DNA of 64,000 bases from Flavobacterium marginilacus (GTDB taxonomy: Bacteria > Bacteroidota > Bacteroidia > Flavobacteriales > Flavobacteriaceae). The DNA is taken from NCBI RefSeq assembly GCF_026870155.1, contig NZ_CP113975.1, positions 930,001 to 994,000 on the forward strand. Direction: 5' to 3'. The notes under the pieces were generated by a model. It saw nothing but the letters and a program-made list of their open reading frames with translations. It did no database searches and was not told the DNA's origin. Positions 19,575 to 28,257 of this stretch are shown here, one piece after another. The translations under genes were made by a program, and so were the position numbers. Numbering within the stretch: position 1 is the stretch's first letter; every line of letters begins with the position of its first letter.

Positions 19575-20464
19575 AAGTAATAGTTACAGGGGCATCTGGT
19601 TTTGTTGGGCGAAATTTTCAAGAGTATCTTAGACATTTTCATAATTTAGAAAACTTATGTGTGCGCTATAAAGAAGACCAAGAGTTTGAATTAATAACAG
19701 ATGCAATAATTCATTTAGCGGGAAAAGCACATGATTTGAAAAAGGTTTCTCAACCTAAGGATTATTACGAAGCAAATTTCGAGTTAACCAAACAATTATT
19801 TGACTCTTTTTTAAATTCAGAAGCTTCTGTTTTTATATTTATGAGTACTGTGAAAGCTGTTGCTGATGAAGTAAAAGGAATATTGAGCGAAGACGAAATG
19901 CCAAATCCTAAAACGCATTATGGTATTGCCAAACATCAGGCGGAGGAATATATTTTATCTAAACAACTACCAAGTACTAAACGAGTTTATATTCTTAGAC
20001 CCTGCATGATTCATGGCTCTGGAAATAAAGGGAATTTGAATGTATTATATAAATTGGTTGCTAAAGGACTGCCTTGGCCATTAGGTGCTTTTAAAAATAA
20101 GAGATCTTTTCTAAGTGTTGAAAATTTATGTTTTGTAATTAAAGAGCTTTTAGAACGTACAGATATTTCTTCAGGTATTTATAATGTTGCAGATGACGAA
20201 TCGTTGTCTACTAATGAATTAATTGGTCTGCTAGGGCTAAGTTTAGGGAAAAGAAATAGAATAATTAAAATTTCAGCATTATTAATTAAGAAAATTGCTT
20301 CGGTTGGAGATGTGTTGAAACTGCCACTCAACTCCGAACGCCTTCAAAAATTAACAGAGAATTATGTAGTCTCTAATAAAAAAATAAAAGATGCAATAGG
20401 AAAAGAATTTCCAGTTTCTGCTAGAGAAGGATTGTTAACTACTTTTGACTCTTTTAAAAAATAA
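19571..20464 (+). CDS. NAD-dependent reductase, WbpV-like (UDP-4-keto-6-deoxy-HexNAc reductase)
   Basis: This 297-residue SDR has GASGFVG at 7-13, HLAGKAHD at 48-55, MSTVKA at 91-96 and catalytic Y117-x3-K121. HLAGKAHD and the overall layout are typical of WbpV/TrsG-type reductases that turn UDP-2-acetamido-2,6-dideoxy-4-hexulose (made by WbpM) into UDP-FucNAc or UDP-QuiNAc. A WbpL-like transferase (22939) and a WbpM-like dehydratase (24713) lie downstream, completing a recognised trio. The frame is open from 19544, but the ATG at 19571 overlaps the previous stop and gives the canonical MKVIVTG start. Confidence 0.8.
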   Translation: MKVIVTGASGFVGRNFQEYLRHFHNLENLCVRYKEDQEFELITDAIIHLAGKAHDLKKVSQPKDYYEANFELTKQLFDSFLNSEASVFIFMSTVKAVADEVKGILSEDEMPNPKTHYGIAKHQAEEYILSKQLPSTKRVYILRPCMIHGSGNKGNLNVLYKLVAKGLPWPLGAFKNKRSFLSVENLCFVIKELLERTDISSGIYNVADDESLSTNELIGLLGLSLGKRNRIIKISALLIKKIASVGDVLKLPLNSERLQKLTENYVVSNKKIKDAIGKEFPVSAREGLLTTFDSFKK

Positions 20465-20471
20465 TATAACA

Positions 20472-21020
20472 ATGACGATAGAAAAAACATTCATAAACGA
20501 TTTAGTAATCATCAACCCAACTTTATTTCCAGACGATAGAGGGTATTTCTTTGAAGCATATAATAAAGCAAAATTTAATGAGTATGGTATTAAATACCAA
20601 TTCATTCAAGACAATCAATCTTTTTCAAAAAGAGGAGTGATTCGAGGATTGCATTTGCAGATTAAGCCTTTTGCACAGGCGAAATTGGTTAGAGTTCTTG
20701 AAGGAGAAATACTTGATGTTGCAGTAGATCTGCGTAAAAATTCGCCTACTTACGGACAGCACGTGAGTGTTGTTTTAAGTGCAGCTAATAAAAAACAATT
20801 GATGGTTCCTCACGGTTTTGCACATGGATTTTCGGTTTTGAGTGAAACGGCGTCTGTGCTTTATAAAGTAGACCAGGTTTATAACAGAGATAGTGAAAGA
20901 GGGATTCGTTATGATGATCCTACTTTGGCAATTGATTGGCAATTAAATAGAGAAGAAATTATTGTTTCGGACAAAGATGTTATTTTACCGAGTTTTGATG
21001 CTGTTGATTGGGAATTTTAG
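20472..21020 (+). CDS. rfbC: dTDP-4-dehydrorhamnose 3,5-epimerase
   Basis: The 182-residue cupin has DDRGYFFEAY at 21-30, RGLHLQ at 58-63 with catalytic His61, VPHGFAHGF at 112-120 and Tyr137 in QVYNRDSERG. Length and motifs match RmlC exactly. It epimerises dTDP-4-keto-6-deoxyglucose at C3 and C5 on the way to dTDP-L-rhamnose. The ATG at 20472 is used; an upstream in-frame ATG at 20445 would overlap the previous gene. It is followed by rfbD and rfbA. Confidence 0.95.
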   Translation: MTIEKTFINDLVIINPTLFPDDRGYFFEAYNKAKFNEYGIKYQFIQDNQSFSKRGVIRGLHLQIKPFAQAKLVRVLEGEILDVAVDLRKNSPTYGQHVSVVLSAANKKQLMVPHGFAHGFSVLSETASVLYKVDQVYNRDSERGIRYDDPTLAIDWQLNREEIIVSDKDVILPSFDAVDWEF

Positions 21021-21100
21021 TTTTGAAATTCGTTTTTTTTAATTTAGAAAAAGTAAAGAAGTTTAGCCTAAAAAACTGGCTGAGTATTGAGAAAATAAAT

Positions 21101-21961
21101 ATGGAAAAAATATTAGTTACAGGTGCCAATGGACAGCTTGGTTCAGAGTTAAGAAAATTATCTAATCAGCTGAATAAATTTGAATGGATTTTTACCGATT
21201 ACCAAGAATTGGATTTGTGTGATTTGAAAAATTTAGAGATTTCAATTGCGAAAACCAATCCTCAAATCATTATCAACTGTGCAGCACACACAGCGGTTGA
21301 TAAAGCTGAATCAGAGGTTGAATTGTCTGATGTGTTAAATCATCAGTCAGTTGCTGTTATGGCAAAATGGAGCCATTCTAATGACTGCAAACTAATACAT
21401 ATTTCTACGGATTATGTTTTTGACGGTACAGCTTCTACAGCATTAACAGAATCTGCTTTAACGGGACCGATTAATGTTTATGGAGTGACTAAATTGGCAG
21501 GAGAAAAAGCCTGTATGGAAGAAAATCCTTCTGCAATAATCATAAGAACTTCATGGGTATACTCCAGTTTTGGAAATAATTTTGTGAAAACAATGTCACG
21601 TTTGATGCAGGAAAGAGATAGTCTTAGTGTGGTTAATGACCAAATTGGAAGTCCTACGTATGCTGCCGATTTGGCTCAAGCCATCGTTACGATATTAACT
21701 CACGAAACATGGCAGGCTGGGATTTATCATTTTTCAAATGAAGGAGAAGTGAGCTGGTATGAATTTGCTTTAGCAATTCAGGAAAATGGAGGTTTTGATT
21801 GTTTGGTTTCCGGTATCCCAAGCAGTGCATATCCTACACCTGCAAGACGTCCGCAATATTCATTGTTAGATAAGACTAAAATAAAAAATACATTTGGAGT
21901 TGTTGTTCCTGATTATAAAGTGAGCTTAGCCCGATGTATGGAATTATTGAAAGAAGCATAA
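21101..21961 (+). CDS. rfbD: dTDP-4-dehydrorhamnose reductase
   Basis: The 286-residue SDR reduces dTDP-4-keto-L-rhamnose to dTDP-L-rhamnose. GANGQLG at 8-14, STDYVFDG, YGVTKLAGE with the catalytic Tyr/Lys pair and RTSWVYS are standard RmlD motifs. The open frame begins at 21008, but the first 31 residues lack any RmlD similarity and the ATG at 21101 gives MEKILVTGANGQ, the usual start. It lies between rfbC and rfbA. Confidence 0.95.
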   Translation: MEKILVTGANGQLGSELRKLSNQLNKFEWIFTDYQELDLCDLKNLEISIAKTNPQIIINCAAHTAVDKAESEVELSDVLNHQSVAVMAKWSHSNDCKLIHISTDYVFDGTASTALTESALTGPINVYGVTKLAGEKACMEENPSAIIIRTSWVYSSFGNNFVKTMSRLMQERDSLSVVNDQIGSPTYAADLAQAIVTILTHETWQAGIYHFSNEGEVSWYEFALAIQENGGFDCLVSGIPSSAYPTPARRPQYSLLDKTKIKNTFGVVVPDYKVSLARCMELLKEA

Positions 21962-22007
21962 TCTTGCCCAACTCCTTAGATATTAACTTTACATAAAAAG
22001 CAAAAAA

Positions 22008-22877
22008 ATGAAAGGAATAATACTTGCTGGAGGATCCGGAACACGTTTGCATCCCTTAACGCTTGCGATGAGCAAGCAGATGATGCCAGTTTATGATAAG
22101 CCAATGATTTATTATCCATTATCAACTTTAATGATGGCAGGTATTAATGAAATATTAATTATTTCAACTCCGCATGATTTACCTAATTTCAAAAAATTAT
22201 TGGGAGATGGATCTGCAATCGGATGTAAATTCAGTTATGCTGAGCAAGCTATTCCAAATGGTTTGGCACAGGCTTTTGTGATTGGCGATGAGTTTATAGG
22301 TAATGATGATGTTGCTTTAGTTCTGGGAGACAATATTTTCTTTGGTGCTAATATGCATGAACTTTTACAATCGAATACAAAGCCTGATGGAGGAGTTGTT
22401 TTTGCTTACCATGTTTCAGATCCTGAAAGATATGGCGTAGTGGAATTTGATAAAAACTTAAAAGCACTTTCTATAGAGGAAAAACCTTTGGAGCCAAAAT
22501 CTAATTATGCGGTTCCTGGGCTTTATTTTTATGATAATTCTGTGGTAGAAATTGCAAAAAACATTAAGCCAAGTGCCAGAGGTGAATATGAGATTACCGA
22601 TGTAAATAAAGTATATTTAGAGAATGGTAAATTAAAAGTTGGAATTTTAAGTAGAGGCACTGCTTGGCTGGACACAGGAACTTTTAATAGTTTAATGCAG
22701 GCTGGGCAGTTTGTTCAGGTTCTAGAAGAACGTCAAGGGCTAAAAGTAGGATGCATTGAAGAGATTGCTTGGAGACAGGGATTTATAACTGAGCAGCAAT
22801 TGAGAGATTTGGCAGATCCTTTAAAAAAATCAGGTTATGGTGAATATTTGTTAGGCCTTTTAAAACACAAATTATAA
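22008..22877 (+). CDS. rfbA: Glucose-1-phosphate thymidylyltransferase
   Basis: The 289-residue enzyme makes dTDP-glucose from dTTP and glucose 1-phosphate. [11 protein letters not shown] at 8-18, [17 protein letters not shown] after it, LGDNIF in the middle and [10 protein letters not shown] in the C-terminal part are RmlA signatures, and the length is standard. It feeds both the rhamnose branch (rfbC, rfbD) and the 4-amino-sugar branch (rffA at 32421). The second enzyme of the path, rfbB, is not in this window. Confidence 0.96.
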   Translation: MKGIILAGGSGTRLHPLTLAMSKQMMPVYDKPMIYYPLSTLMMAGINEILIISTPHDLPNFKKLLGDGSAIGCKFSYAEQAIPNGLAQAFVIGDEFIGNDDVALVLGDNIFFGANMHELLQSNTKPDGGVVFAYHVSDPERYGVVEFDKNLKALSIEEKPLEPKSNYAVPGLYFYDNSVVEIAKNIKPSARGEYEITDVNKVYLENGKLKVGILSRGTAWLDTGTFNSLMQAGQFVQVLEERQGLKVGCIEEIAWRQGFITEQQLRDLADPLKKSGYGEYLLGLLKHKL

Positions 22878-22938
22878 TTAATAGATTATTGGATTTTTAA
22901 GAATTGTAAAAATAAGCCAACTAACAGATACTATATTC

Positions 22939-23892
22939 ATGATTTATATTACACTATTATTTTTGTTTATTGGAATTGAATTGATTTATTTTAAAGCCGC
23001 TGATTATTTCAATATAATAGATAAACCTAATAGCCGTTCTTCGCACACTTCAATTACTTTGAGAGGAGGAGGGATTATTTTTCCTATAGCTGTTTTGACT
23101 GCTTATTTACTAGAATATGTTTCTCTGTCTATAACATTAGCTGTAGTTTTGGTTGCCATTGTTAGTTTTATTGACGACATAAAACCTTTATCTCAATTAC
23201 CTCGATTCCTATCTCATGCAGTGGCAATGAGTTTGGTTTTTTATGATTTAGGATTATTTACTCAGCCGATTTGGATTTTACCTATAATTTTTATTTTGTT
23301 AATAGGCTGGGTAAATGCTTTTAACTTTATGGATGGTATTAATGGAATTACTGTTTTATATGCACTTGTTGCTATTCTAAGTTTTTCTTTTTTAGAAGTT
23401 AATAAGGGTAGTTTACCATTATTGATAACTATGGCATTGTCCTGTTTTGTATTTGGGTTTTTTAATGTTAGAAAAAAAGCCAGGACATTTGCTGGTGATG
23501 TGGGAAGTATTAGCATGGCTCTTTTTTTGGGTTATTTTATGCTGAAAACAGTTTTAGACTCTGGTCAAATTGGGTATGTTTTGTTTTTATCTGTATATGG
23601 TATTGATGCAATGATTACCATTTTTATACGCTTAAAAAAGAAAGAAAATATTTTTCAGCCTCACAGATCCCATTTGTATCAATATCTGGCTAATGAATTA
23701 GAGTATTCTCATATTACGGTATCTATATTGTATTCAGGAATACAGTTGTTAATAAACATATTATTGTTCTATCTTCAGCAGTTTGGAGAATTGTCGCTTC
23801 CAATTATTATTTCTTTTTTATTGTTTCAAACTTTGTTTTATCTATGGATTAGAAATAGAGTTATTCGAAAAATTACTTTAGGAATAATTTAA
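22939..23892 (+). CDS. Undecaprenyl-phosphate sugar-1-phosphate transferase, WecA/WbpL family
   Basis: The 317-residue membrane protein has about 10 helices and the MraY/WecA signatures: DKPNSRSSH at 28-36, RGGG at 42-45, DD at 79-80, NFMDGINGI at 129-137, FAGDVGS at 184-190 and the cytoplasmic HRSH at 242-245. This short form resembles WbpL, which starts chains with FucNAc/QuiNAc 1-phosphate. The presence of WbpV- and WbpM-like genes in the same block supports that donor. It is one of three possible initiating transferases in the window. Confidence 0.9.
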   Translation: MIYITLLFLFIGIELIYFKAADYFNIIDKPNSRSSHTSITLRGGGIIFPIAVLTAYLLEYVSLSITLAVVLVAIVSFIDDIKPLSQLPRFLSHAVAMSLVFYDLGLFTQPIWILPIIFILLIGWVNAFNFMDGINGITVLYALVAILSFSFLEVNKGSLPLLITMALSCFVFGFFNVRKKARTFAGDVGSISMALFLGYFMLKTVLDSGQIGYVLFLSVYGIDAMITIFIRLKKKENIFQPHRSHLYQYLANELEYSHITVSILYSGIQLLINILLFYLQQFGELSLPIIISFLLFQTLFYLWIRNRVIRKITLGII

Positions 23893-23950
23893 TGATTACC
23901 GTAATTATAAAAGAGTGTTCATTCACTAAATTAGTTTCTATCTGCAGCCA

Positions 23951-24562
23951 ATGATAAAGCGGTTATTTGATGTTTTATTTGCCGCATTGGCTTTTTTTAT
24001 TTTTTTTTGGTTACTGCTTCTAGCTTGGTTTGCAGCAATTATTGATACTAGAACTAATGGGATTTTCACTCAAGTTCGTATTGGCCAATATGGGAAACGA
24101 TTCACAATTTATAAATTAAGGACTATACAATTAGATCAAAATTTAAAAGGGTTGAAGATATCTAAACTTGGTCAATTCCTTAGGGATTTTAAATTAGATG
24201 AACTGCCCCAGCTTATTAATGTATTGAAAGGCGAAATGAGTATTGTTGGCCCAAGACCAGATGTCGAGGGCTATTATGATTTGCTGGAAGGAGAAAACCG
24301 GAAAATTCTCGAATTAAAACCAGGATTAACTAGTTTGGCTTCTCTGAAATATTATGATGAACAGACATTGTTAAAAAAACAGGCTGATTCTTTAGCTTAT
24401 AATGATATTGTTATTTTTCCAGATAAAGTAAGAATGAATTTGGACTATTATAAACAACAAAGTCTTTATAACGATTTAAAAATTATTACTGCCACTTTGG
24501 TATTTATTTTTAAAAGAGTATGTTTTTTAATAATCAATTTTGTTTTTCGAAAGGTTAGATAA
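23951..24562 (+). CDS. Initiating sugar phosphotransferase, PglC/WcaJ C-domain type
   Basis: The 203-residue protein has one N-terminal membrane segment (about 8-32) and the bacterial sugar transferase domain: VRIGQYGKRF at 42-51, KLRT at 55-58, LDELPQL at 82-88 and MSIVGPRP at 96-103. It lacks the extra helices of WcaJ, like PglC. It transfers a sugar 1-phosphate to undecaprenyl phosphate. Sitting next to a WbpL-like gene, it implies a second initiating activity in the same block. Confidence 0.88.
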   Translation: MIKRLFDVLFAALAFFIFFWLLLLAWFAAIIDTRTNGIFTQVRIGQYGKRFTIYKLRTIQLDQNLKGLKISKLGQFLRDFKLDELPQLINVLKGEMSIVGPRPDVEGYYDLLEGENRKILELKPGLTSLASLKYYDEQTLLKKQADSLAYNDIVIFPDKVRMNLDYYKQQSLYNDLKIITATLVFIFKRVCFLIINFVFRKVR

Positions 24563-24712
24563 TGAAACGTGGTGTTAGTTGATTTTCAACACGCTGTTAT
24601 TACTTATCATGTTAATTGTTTACGAAGAGTTATTTAGTTTCTTATCTAAGAATAATAAATTGTATTTTTGTTTTTGTCTATAGTTATTTTATAAAATTAA
24701 AAAGCATATCAT

Positions 24713-26662
24713 ATGTCGAAAAATTCCATGGATACTGGATTTTTTTCTAGGGATAATTTGAAATTAAGTATACGTAATTTGAGTTATTTACCTAGGTGGA
24801 TAATTGTGTTGATTGATGTTTCAGTTTTGACAATAACCTTCTTCTTTACTTTGCTTATTTTTAGAGGAACTGGTTTGAAATATATCAATACAGTTCATGA
24901 TGTGTTTTTTACAGCTTGTTTTTTTGCATGTAATATTTTCTTTTTCTGGCTGTTTAGAACTTATTCGGGAATTATTAGACACTCATCTTATAACGATGCA
25001 GTGAAGCTGTTGTTTTCTCAAATGTCAGTTTTGGTTGTGTTCCTGTTTTTTAATTTTACTTATGAATTATTATATGACGAAAAAGTTTTTTTAACAACAG
25101 CTCTTTTTATCAATGTTCTGCTCTCATTTTGTGGTTTGTTTTTATATCGTGTAGTGGTTAAACAAACATTTGAATTGTATTTATCTGATAAAAATGCAAC
25201 TAAGTTAATAAGAACAGTTATTTATGGAACAGATGCTAATGCAATATCTGTAGCTAATGCTTTGAAGTTTGAAACCCCAAGCCGTTTCAAAATAGTTGGT
25301 TTTGTTGACAGAAACAATCAAAATGCTTCCAAAAGGATGATGGATCTGCCAATATTGATTCAAAGAAAAAAATTGCCCTCTTTAATGCGGTCAGTTGGTG
25401 CTGAAGCTGTTATTATGGCTGATAAAGGTATCAGTAAAGATGAACAGTTGATTATTGTGGATCAATGTTTAGAATTTAATTACAGAGTTTATACTGTCCC
25501 TTTGATTTCGGATTGGGAAAATCAAAAAGAAATTTCTCAAAAAGTAAAAAATATTCAGATTGAAGACTTATTAGAGAGAAAAGCGATTGTCTTAGATAAA
25601 AAATCTATTTCAAGACAGTTAAAGGATAAGACAGTTTTAATTACTGGAGCAGCTGGCTCTATTGGAAGTGAAATTGTTAGACAAGTATTATTGTTTAATC
25701 CTCATAGAGTGGTTGTTTTAGATCAAGCCGAAACGCCTTTGCATCATTTGAGTCTTGAACTGGAACAAACAAATTCGAAATCAAAAGTTGAATATATTAT
25801 TGCTGATGTTCGGGATAAAGAAGCTATTGATAAGGTTTTTAAAAGATATAAGCCTCAAGTAGTGTATCATGCTGCGGCTTATAAACATGTGCCTTTAATG
25901 GAGGAGAATCCATCGCAAGCAATTTTAACTAACATATTAGGAACTAGGAATTTGGCTGATTTGTCTTGTGCATATCATGTTAAAAAATTTGTAATGGTAT
26001 CAACTGACAAAGCTGTAAATCCAAGCAATGTTATGGGAGCCAGTAAAAGGATTGCAGAAAAATATGTACAGTCATTACAAATAAAGCATCAGAAAGAGAA
26101 TAAGGAAAATGCTACTAAATTTATAACTACCCGCTTCGGAAATGTTTTGGGGTCAAATGGATCAGTAGTACCATTATTTACAAAACAAATTGCCAGCGGT
26201 GGTCCTGTTACAATTACTCATCCGGATATTATTCGATATTTTATGACTATTCCCGAAGCCTGTCAGTTAGTTCTTGAAGCTGGAGCAATGGGGAATGGTG
26301 GTGAAATTTATATTTTTGATATGGGTAAGCCTGTACGTATTTTAGATTTGGCCAAAAAAATGATTAAATTGGCAGGTTTTATCCCCGATCGAGAAATAAA
26401 AATTGAAGTAGTTGGTTTACGGCCAGGTGAAAAGTTATATGAAGAACTGCTTAACGATACAGCTAAAACGATTCCCACATATCATGAAAAAATAATGATT
26501 GCCCAAGAAATTCAAGACGAATTTGAAAATCTTCATGCAGACATTAATGAGCTTATTGGGATTGCAAATTTCTTTGACAATGATGATATAGTTACAAAAA
26601 TGAAAGTCATCGTTCCTGAGTTTAAGAGTATGAATTCAACTTTTGAGGTTTTGGATAAATAA
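24713..26662 (+). CDS. UDP-HexNAc 4,6-dehydratase, large membrane WbpM/CapD family
   Basis: The 649-residue protein has four N-terminal membrane helices (about 28-150), a first nucleotide-binding domain (about 165-260) and a second SDR domain with TGAAGSIGSE at 311-320, HAAAYKHVPLMEENP at 386-400 and STDKAVNPSNVMGASKR at 430-446. In the catalytic triad the usual Tyr is Met441 with Lys445, as in WbpM. It makes UDP-4-keto-6-deoxy-GlcNAc for the WbpV-like reductase. A terminator hairpin follows after about 20 bases, so this is the last gene of its block. Confidence 0.92.
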   Translation: MSKNSMDTGFFSRDNLKLSIRNLSYLPRWIIVLIDVSVLTITFFFTLLIFRGTGLKYINTVHDVFFTACFFACNIFFFWLFRTYSGIIRHSSYNDAVKLLFSQMSVLVVFLFFNFTYELLYDEKVFLTTALFINVLLSFCGLFLYRVVVKQTFELYLSDKNATKLIRTVIYGTDANAISVANALKFETPSRFKIVGFVDRNNQNASKRMMDLPILIQRKKLPSLMRSVGAEAVIMADKGISKDEQLIIVDQCLEFNYRVYTVPLISDWENQKEISQKVKNIQIEDLLERKAIVLDKKSISRQLKDKTVLITGAAGSIGSEIVRQVLLFNPHRVVVLDQAETPLHHLSLELEQTNSKSKVEYIIADVRDKEAIDKVFKRYKPQVVYHAAAYKHVPLMEENPSQAILTNILGTRNLADLSCAYHVKKFVMVSTDKAVNPSNVMGASKRIAEKYVQSLQIKHQKENKENATKFITTRFGNVLGSNGSVVPLFTKQIASGGPVTITHPDIIRYFMTIPEACQLVLEAGAMGNGGEIYIFDMGKPVRILDLAKKMIKLAGFIPDREIKIEVVGLRPGEKLYEELLNDTAKTIPTYHEKIMIAQEIQDEFENLHADINELIGIANFFDNDDIVTKMKVIVPEFKSMNSTFEVLDK

Positions 26663-26684
26663 GAATTAAAAAAAATAGTAAAAG

Positions 26685-26718
26685 AAAAGGTTTACAGGGG
26701 TGTTCTTGTAAACCTTTT
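26685..26718 (+). terminator. Rho-independent terminator after the WbpM-like gene
   Basis: A perfect 12-bp inverted repeat (AAAAGGTTTACA at 26685-26696 and TGTAAACCTTTT at 26707-26718) with a 10-base loop ends in a run of T. It starts 22 bases after the stop codon at 26662. It separates the rhamnose/QuiNAc block from the Wzm/Wzt block. Confidence 0.85.
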
Positions 26719-26720
26719 TT

Positions 26721-27317
26721 ATTTAGAGAAAACATGATTTTTTATTTTGTCGTTTCTAGGTTGGTTATTGTTAATGTCTAAGTTTTACTTTTTTTACTCA
26801 CTTCTCTTTTATTGATGTTTGCTGAATGTTCAATTTGATCAAAAAAAAACAAAAAACATCTCTAATTTATTGCTTTTTGTATCTGTAGAAATTTATAAAT
26901 TGCATTATCATAATTGTTTTAACTGCTATTTGACTGGATTTGACAACGTATAAGATATTTATCTGTACTTGGTTTATTGCCTCCTTTTCGTACACAAAAA
27001 ACCTGTAAATAGGCTTTTTTTATAAGTAGACTCATAAGTTAATTTAAGTATATTTGCCGATAAAATTTCATGTGAATTCAACTGACTATGTGAGTATGAA
27101 TTGCGAAGCTGTGCCGTTTAATTATGTAACTTGTTTAAAAAAATGAATTCAAAAAAGCAGTTGTTTTTTCTGATTTGCAATTAGGAGATCATGAAACAGA
27201 TTATAGAATTTGTTCTATACAATAATTCCATGCTACAGTTCGCATCTTTCTTTTAAAATTGTACTTTTATATATTAATGATAAATATTATGCATATTGTT
27301 TTTTGCTGCAAATACTA
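26721..27317 (+). other. Non-coding gap of about 600 bases before the ABC exporter
   Basis: The stretch is A+T rich and I find no credible gene on either strand. It holds a weak A/T hairpin near 26995-27020 and a match to the Bacteroidota -7 promoter element at 27049-27056. A 21-codon ATG frame at 27191 resembles nothing. After the terminator at 26718 this is the most likely place for the promoter of the following block, with a long leader of about 250 bases. Confidence 0.5.
27049..27056 (+). promoter_or_regulatory. Candidate Bacteroidota -7 promoter element (TATATTTG)
   Basis: TATATTTG matches the known Bacteroidota sigma consensus TAnnTTTG exactly. A good TTTG -33 element is not present at the usual spacing; only a T-run ends about 28 bases upstream. 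It lies between the terminator and wzm and is the best candidate for driving the exporter block. Confidence 0.35.
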
Positions 27318-28187
27318 ATGAATACTAATTCTCCTCAAAATACCAATTGGCTGTTTGAAATAACACCGAAGAATAAATTCTTTACATTAAATCTTAAAGA
27401 GGTTTGGCAATATAGAGATTTGCTGATGCTTTTTGTAAAACGTGATGTAATAACTGTTTATAAACAAACTGTTCTAGGTCCTTTATGGTACTTGATTCAA
27501 CCTCTATTTACTTCTGTTACTTTTACTATAATTTTTAATAATGTAGCTGGAATTAATACGGGGACTGTTCCTCCATTTTTGTTTAATTTGGCAGGAATTA
27601 CAGTTTGGAACTATTTTACCTCTTGTCTCAATGGTACCTCGAATACGTTTGCCAGTAATGCTGGCATTTTTGGAAAAGTATATTTTCCTAGAATTATTAC
27701 TCCCATGTCGATTATCATTTCAAATTTAATAAAGTTTGGAATTCAGTTTTTTATTTTTGTTGCTTTCTATATCTATTTTTATGTTCAGGGGACAAATTTA
27801 AGTGTCAACGGGCTAGTTTTATTTTTTCCTATATTGATTGTAATCATGGGGATTTTGGGATTAGGTTTGGGAATGTTTATTTCTTCATTGGTAACCAAAT
27901 ATCGTGATTTCAGTAATTTAATTACTTTCGGAGTACAATTGCTAATGTATTTGTCAGCGGTGATGTATCCAATGGAATTAATTAAACAGAAAATACCCGA
28001 GTATGGCTGGCTGGTACAGTATAATCCATTAGCCTATTTAATAGAAACTGCCCGCTATATGTTATTGAATGTCGGGGCTATTTCATTTGGAGGATTGTTA
28101 TACACTTTTTCAGTGACAGTAATTGTTTTTTTTGTTGGACTTTTGATTTTTAACAAGACAGAGAAGACTTTTATAGATACAGTTTAA
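27318..28187 (+). CDS. wzm: Polysaccharide ABC exporter permease (Wzm-like)
   Basis: The 289-residue protein has an amphipathic start (LKEVWQYRDLLMLFVKRDV, about 27-45), the motif YKQTVLGPLWYLIQP that marks ABC-2 glycan exporters, and six hydrophobic segments. The open frame begins at 27210, but the ATG at 27318 gives the usual short cytoplasmic N-terminus. With the ATPase encoded 70 bases downstream it exports finished lipid-linked glycan across the inner membrane. It begins a new transcription block. Confidence 0.9.
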   Translation: MNTNSPQNTNWLFEITPKNKFFTLNLKEVWQYRDLLMLFVKRDVITVYKQTVLGPLWYLIQPLFTSVTFTIIFNNVAGINTGTVPPFLFNLAGITVWNYFTSCLNGTSNTFASNAGIFGKVYFPRIITPMSIIISNLIKFGIQFFIFVAFYIYFYVQGTNLSVNGLVLFFPILIVIMGILGLGLGMFISSLVTKYRDFSNLITFGVQLLMYLSAVMYPMELIKQKIPEYGWLVQYNPLAYLIETARYMLLNVGAISFGGLLYTFSVTVIVFFVGLLIFNKTEKTFIDTV

Positions 28188-28257
28188 AAATTCAATGGCA
28201 ATAGCAATTTCAATGGCAAATTTCAATTTTAAAATCGTTAACTTCTAATCTCTAACT

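Noticed and set aside
27191..27256. 21-codon ATG frame after AGGAG-like sequence ahead of wzm
   Set aside because: No similarity to a known leader peptide, ends before wzm and reads into A+T-rich sequence; likely chance.
28192..28235. Repeated TTCAATGGCAA between wzm and wzt
   Set aside because: Only two imperfect copies; low-complexity intergenic sequence, no clear function.
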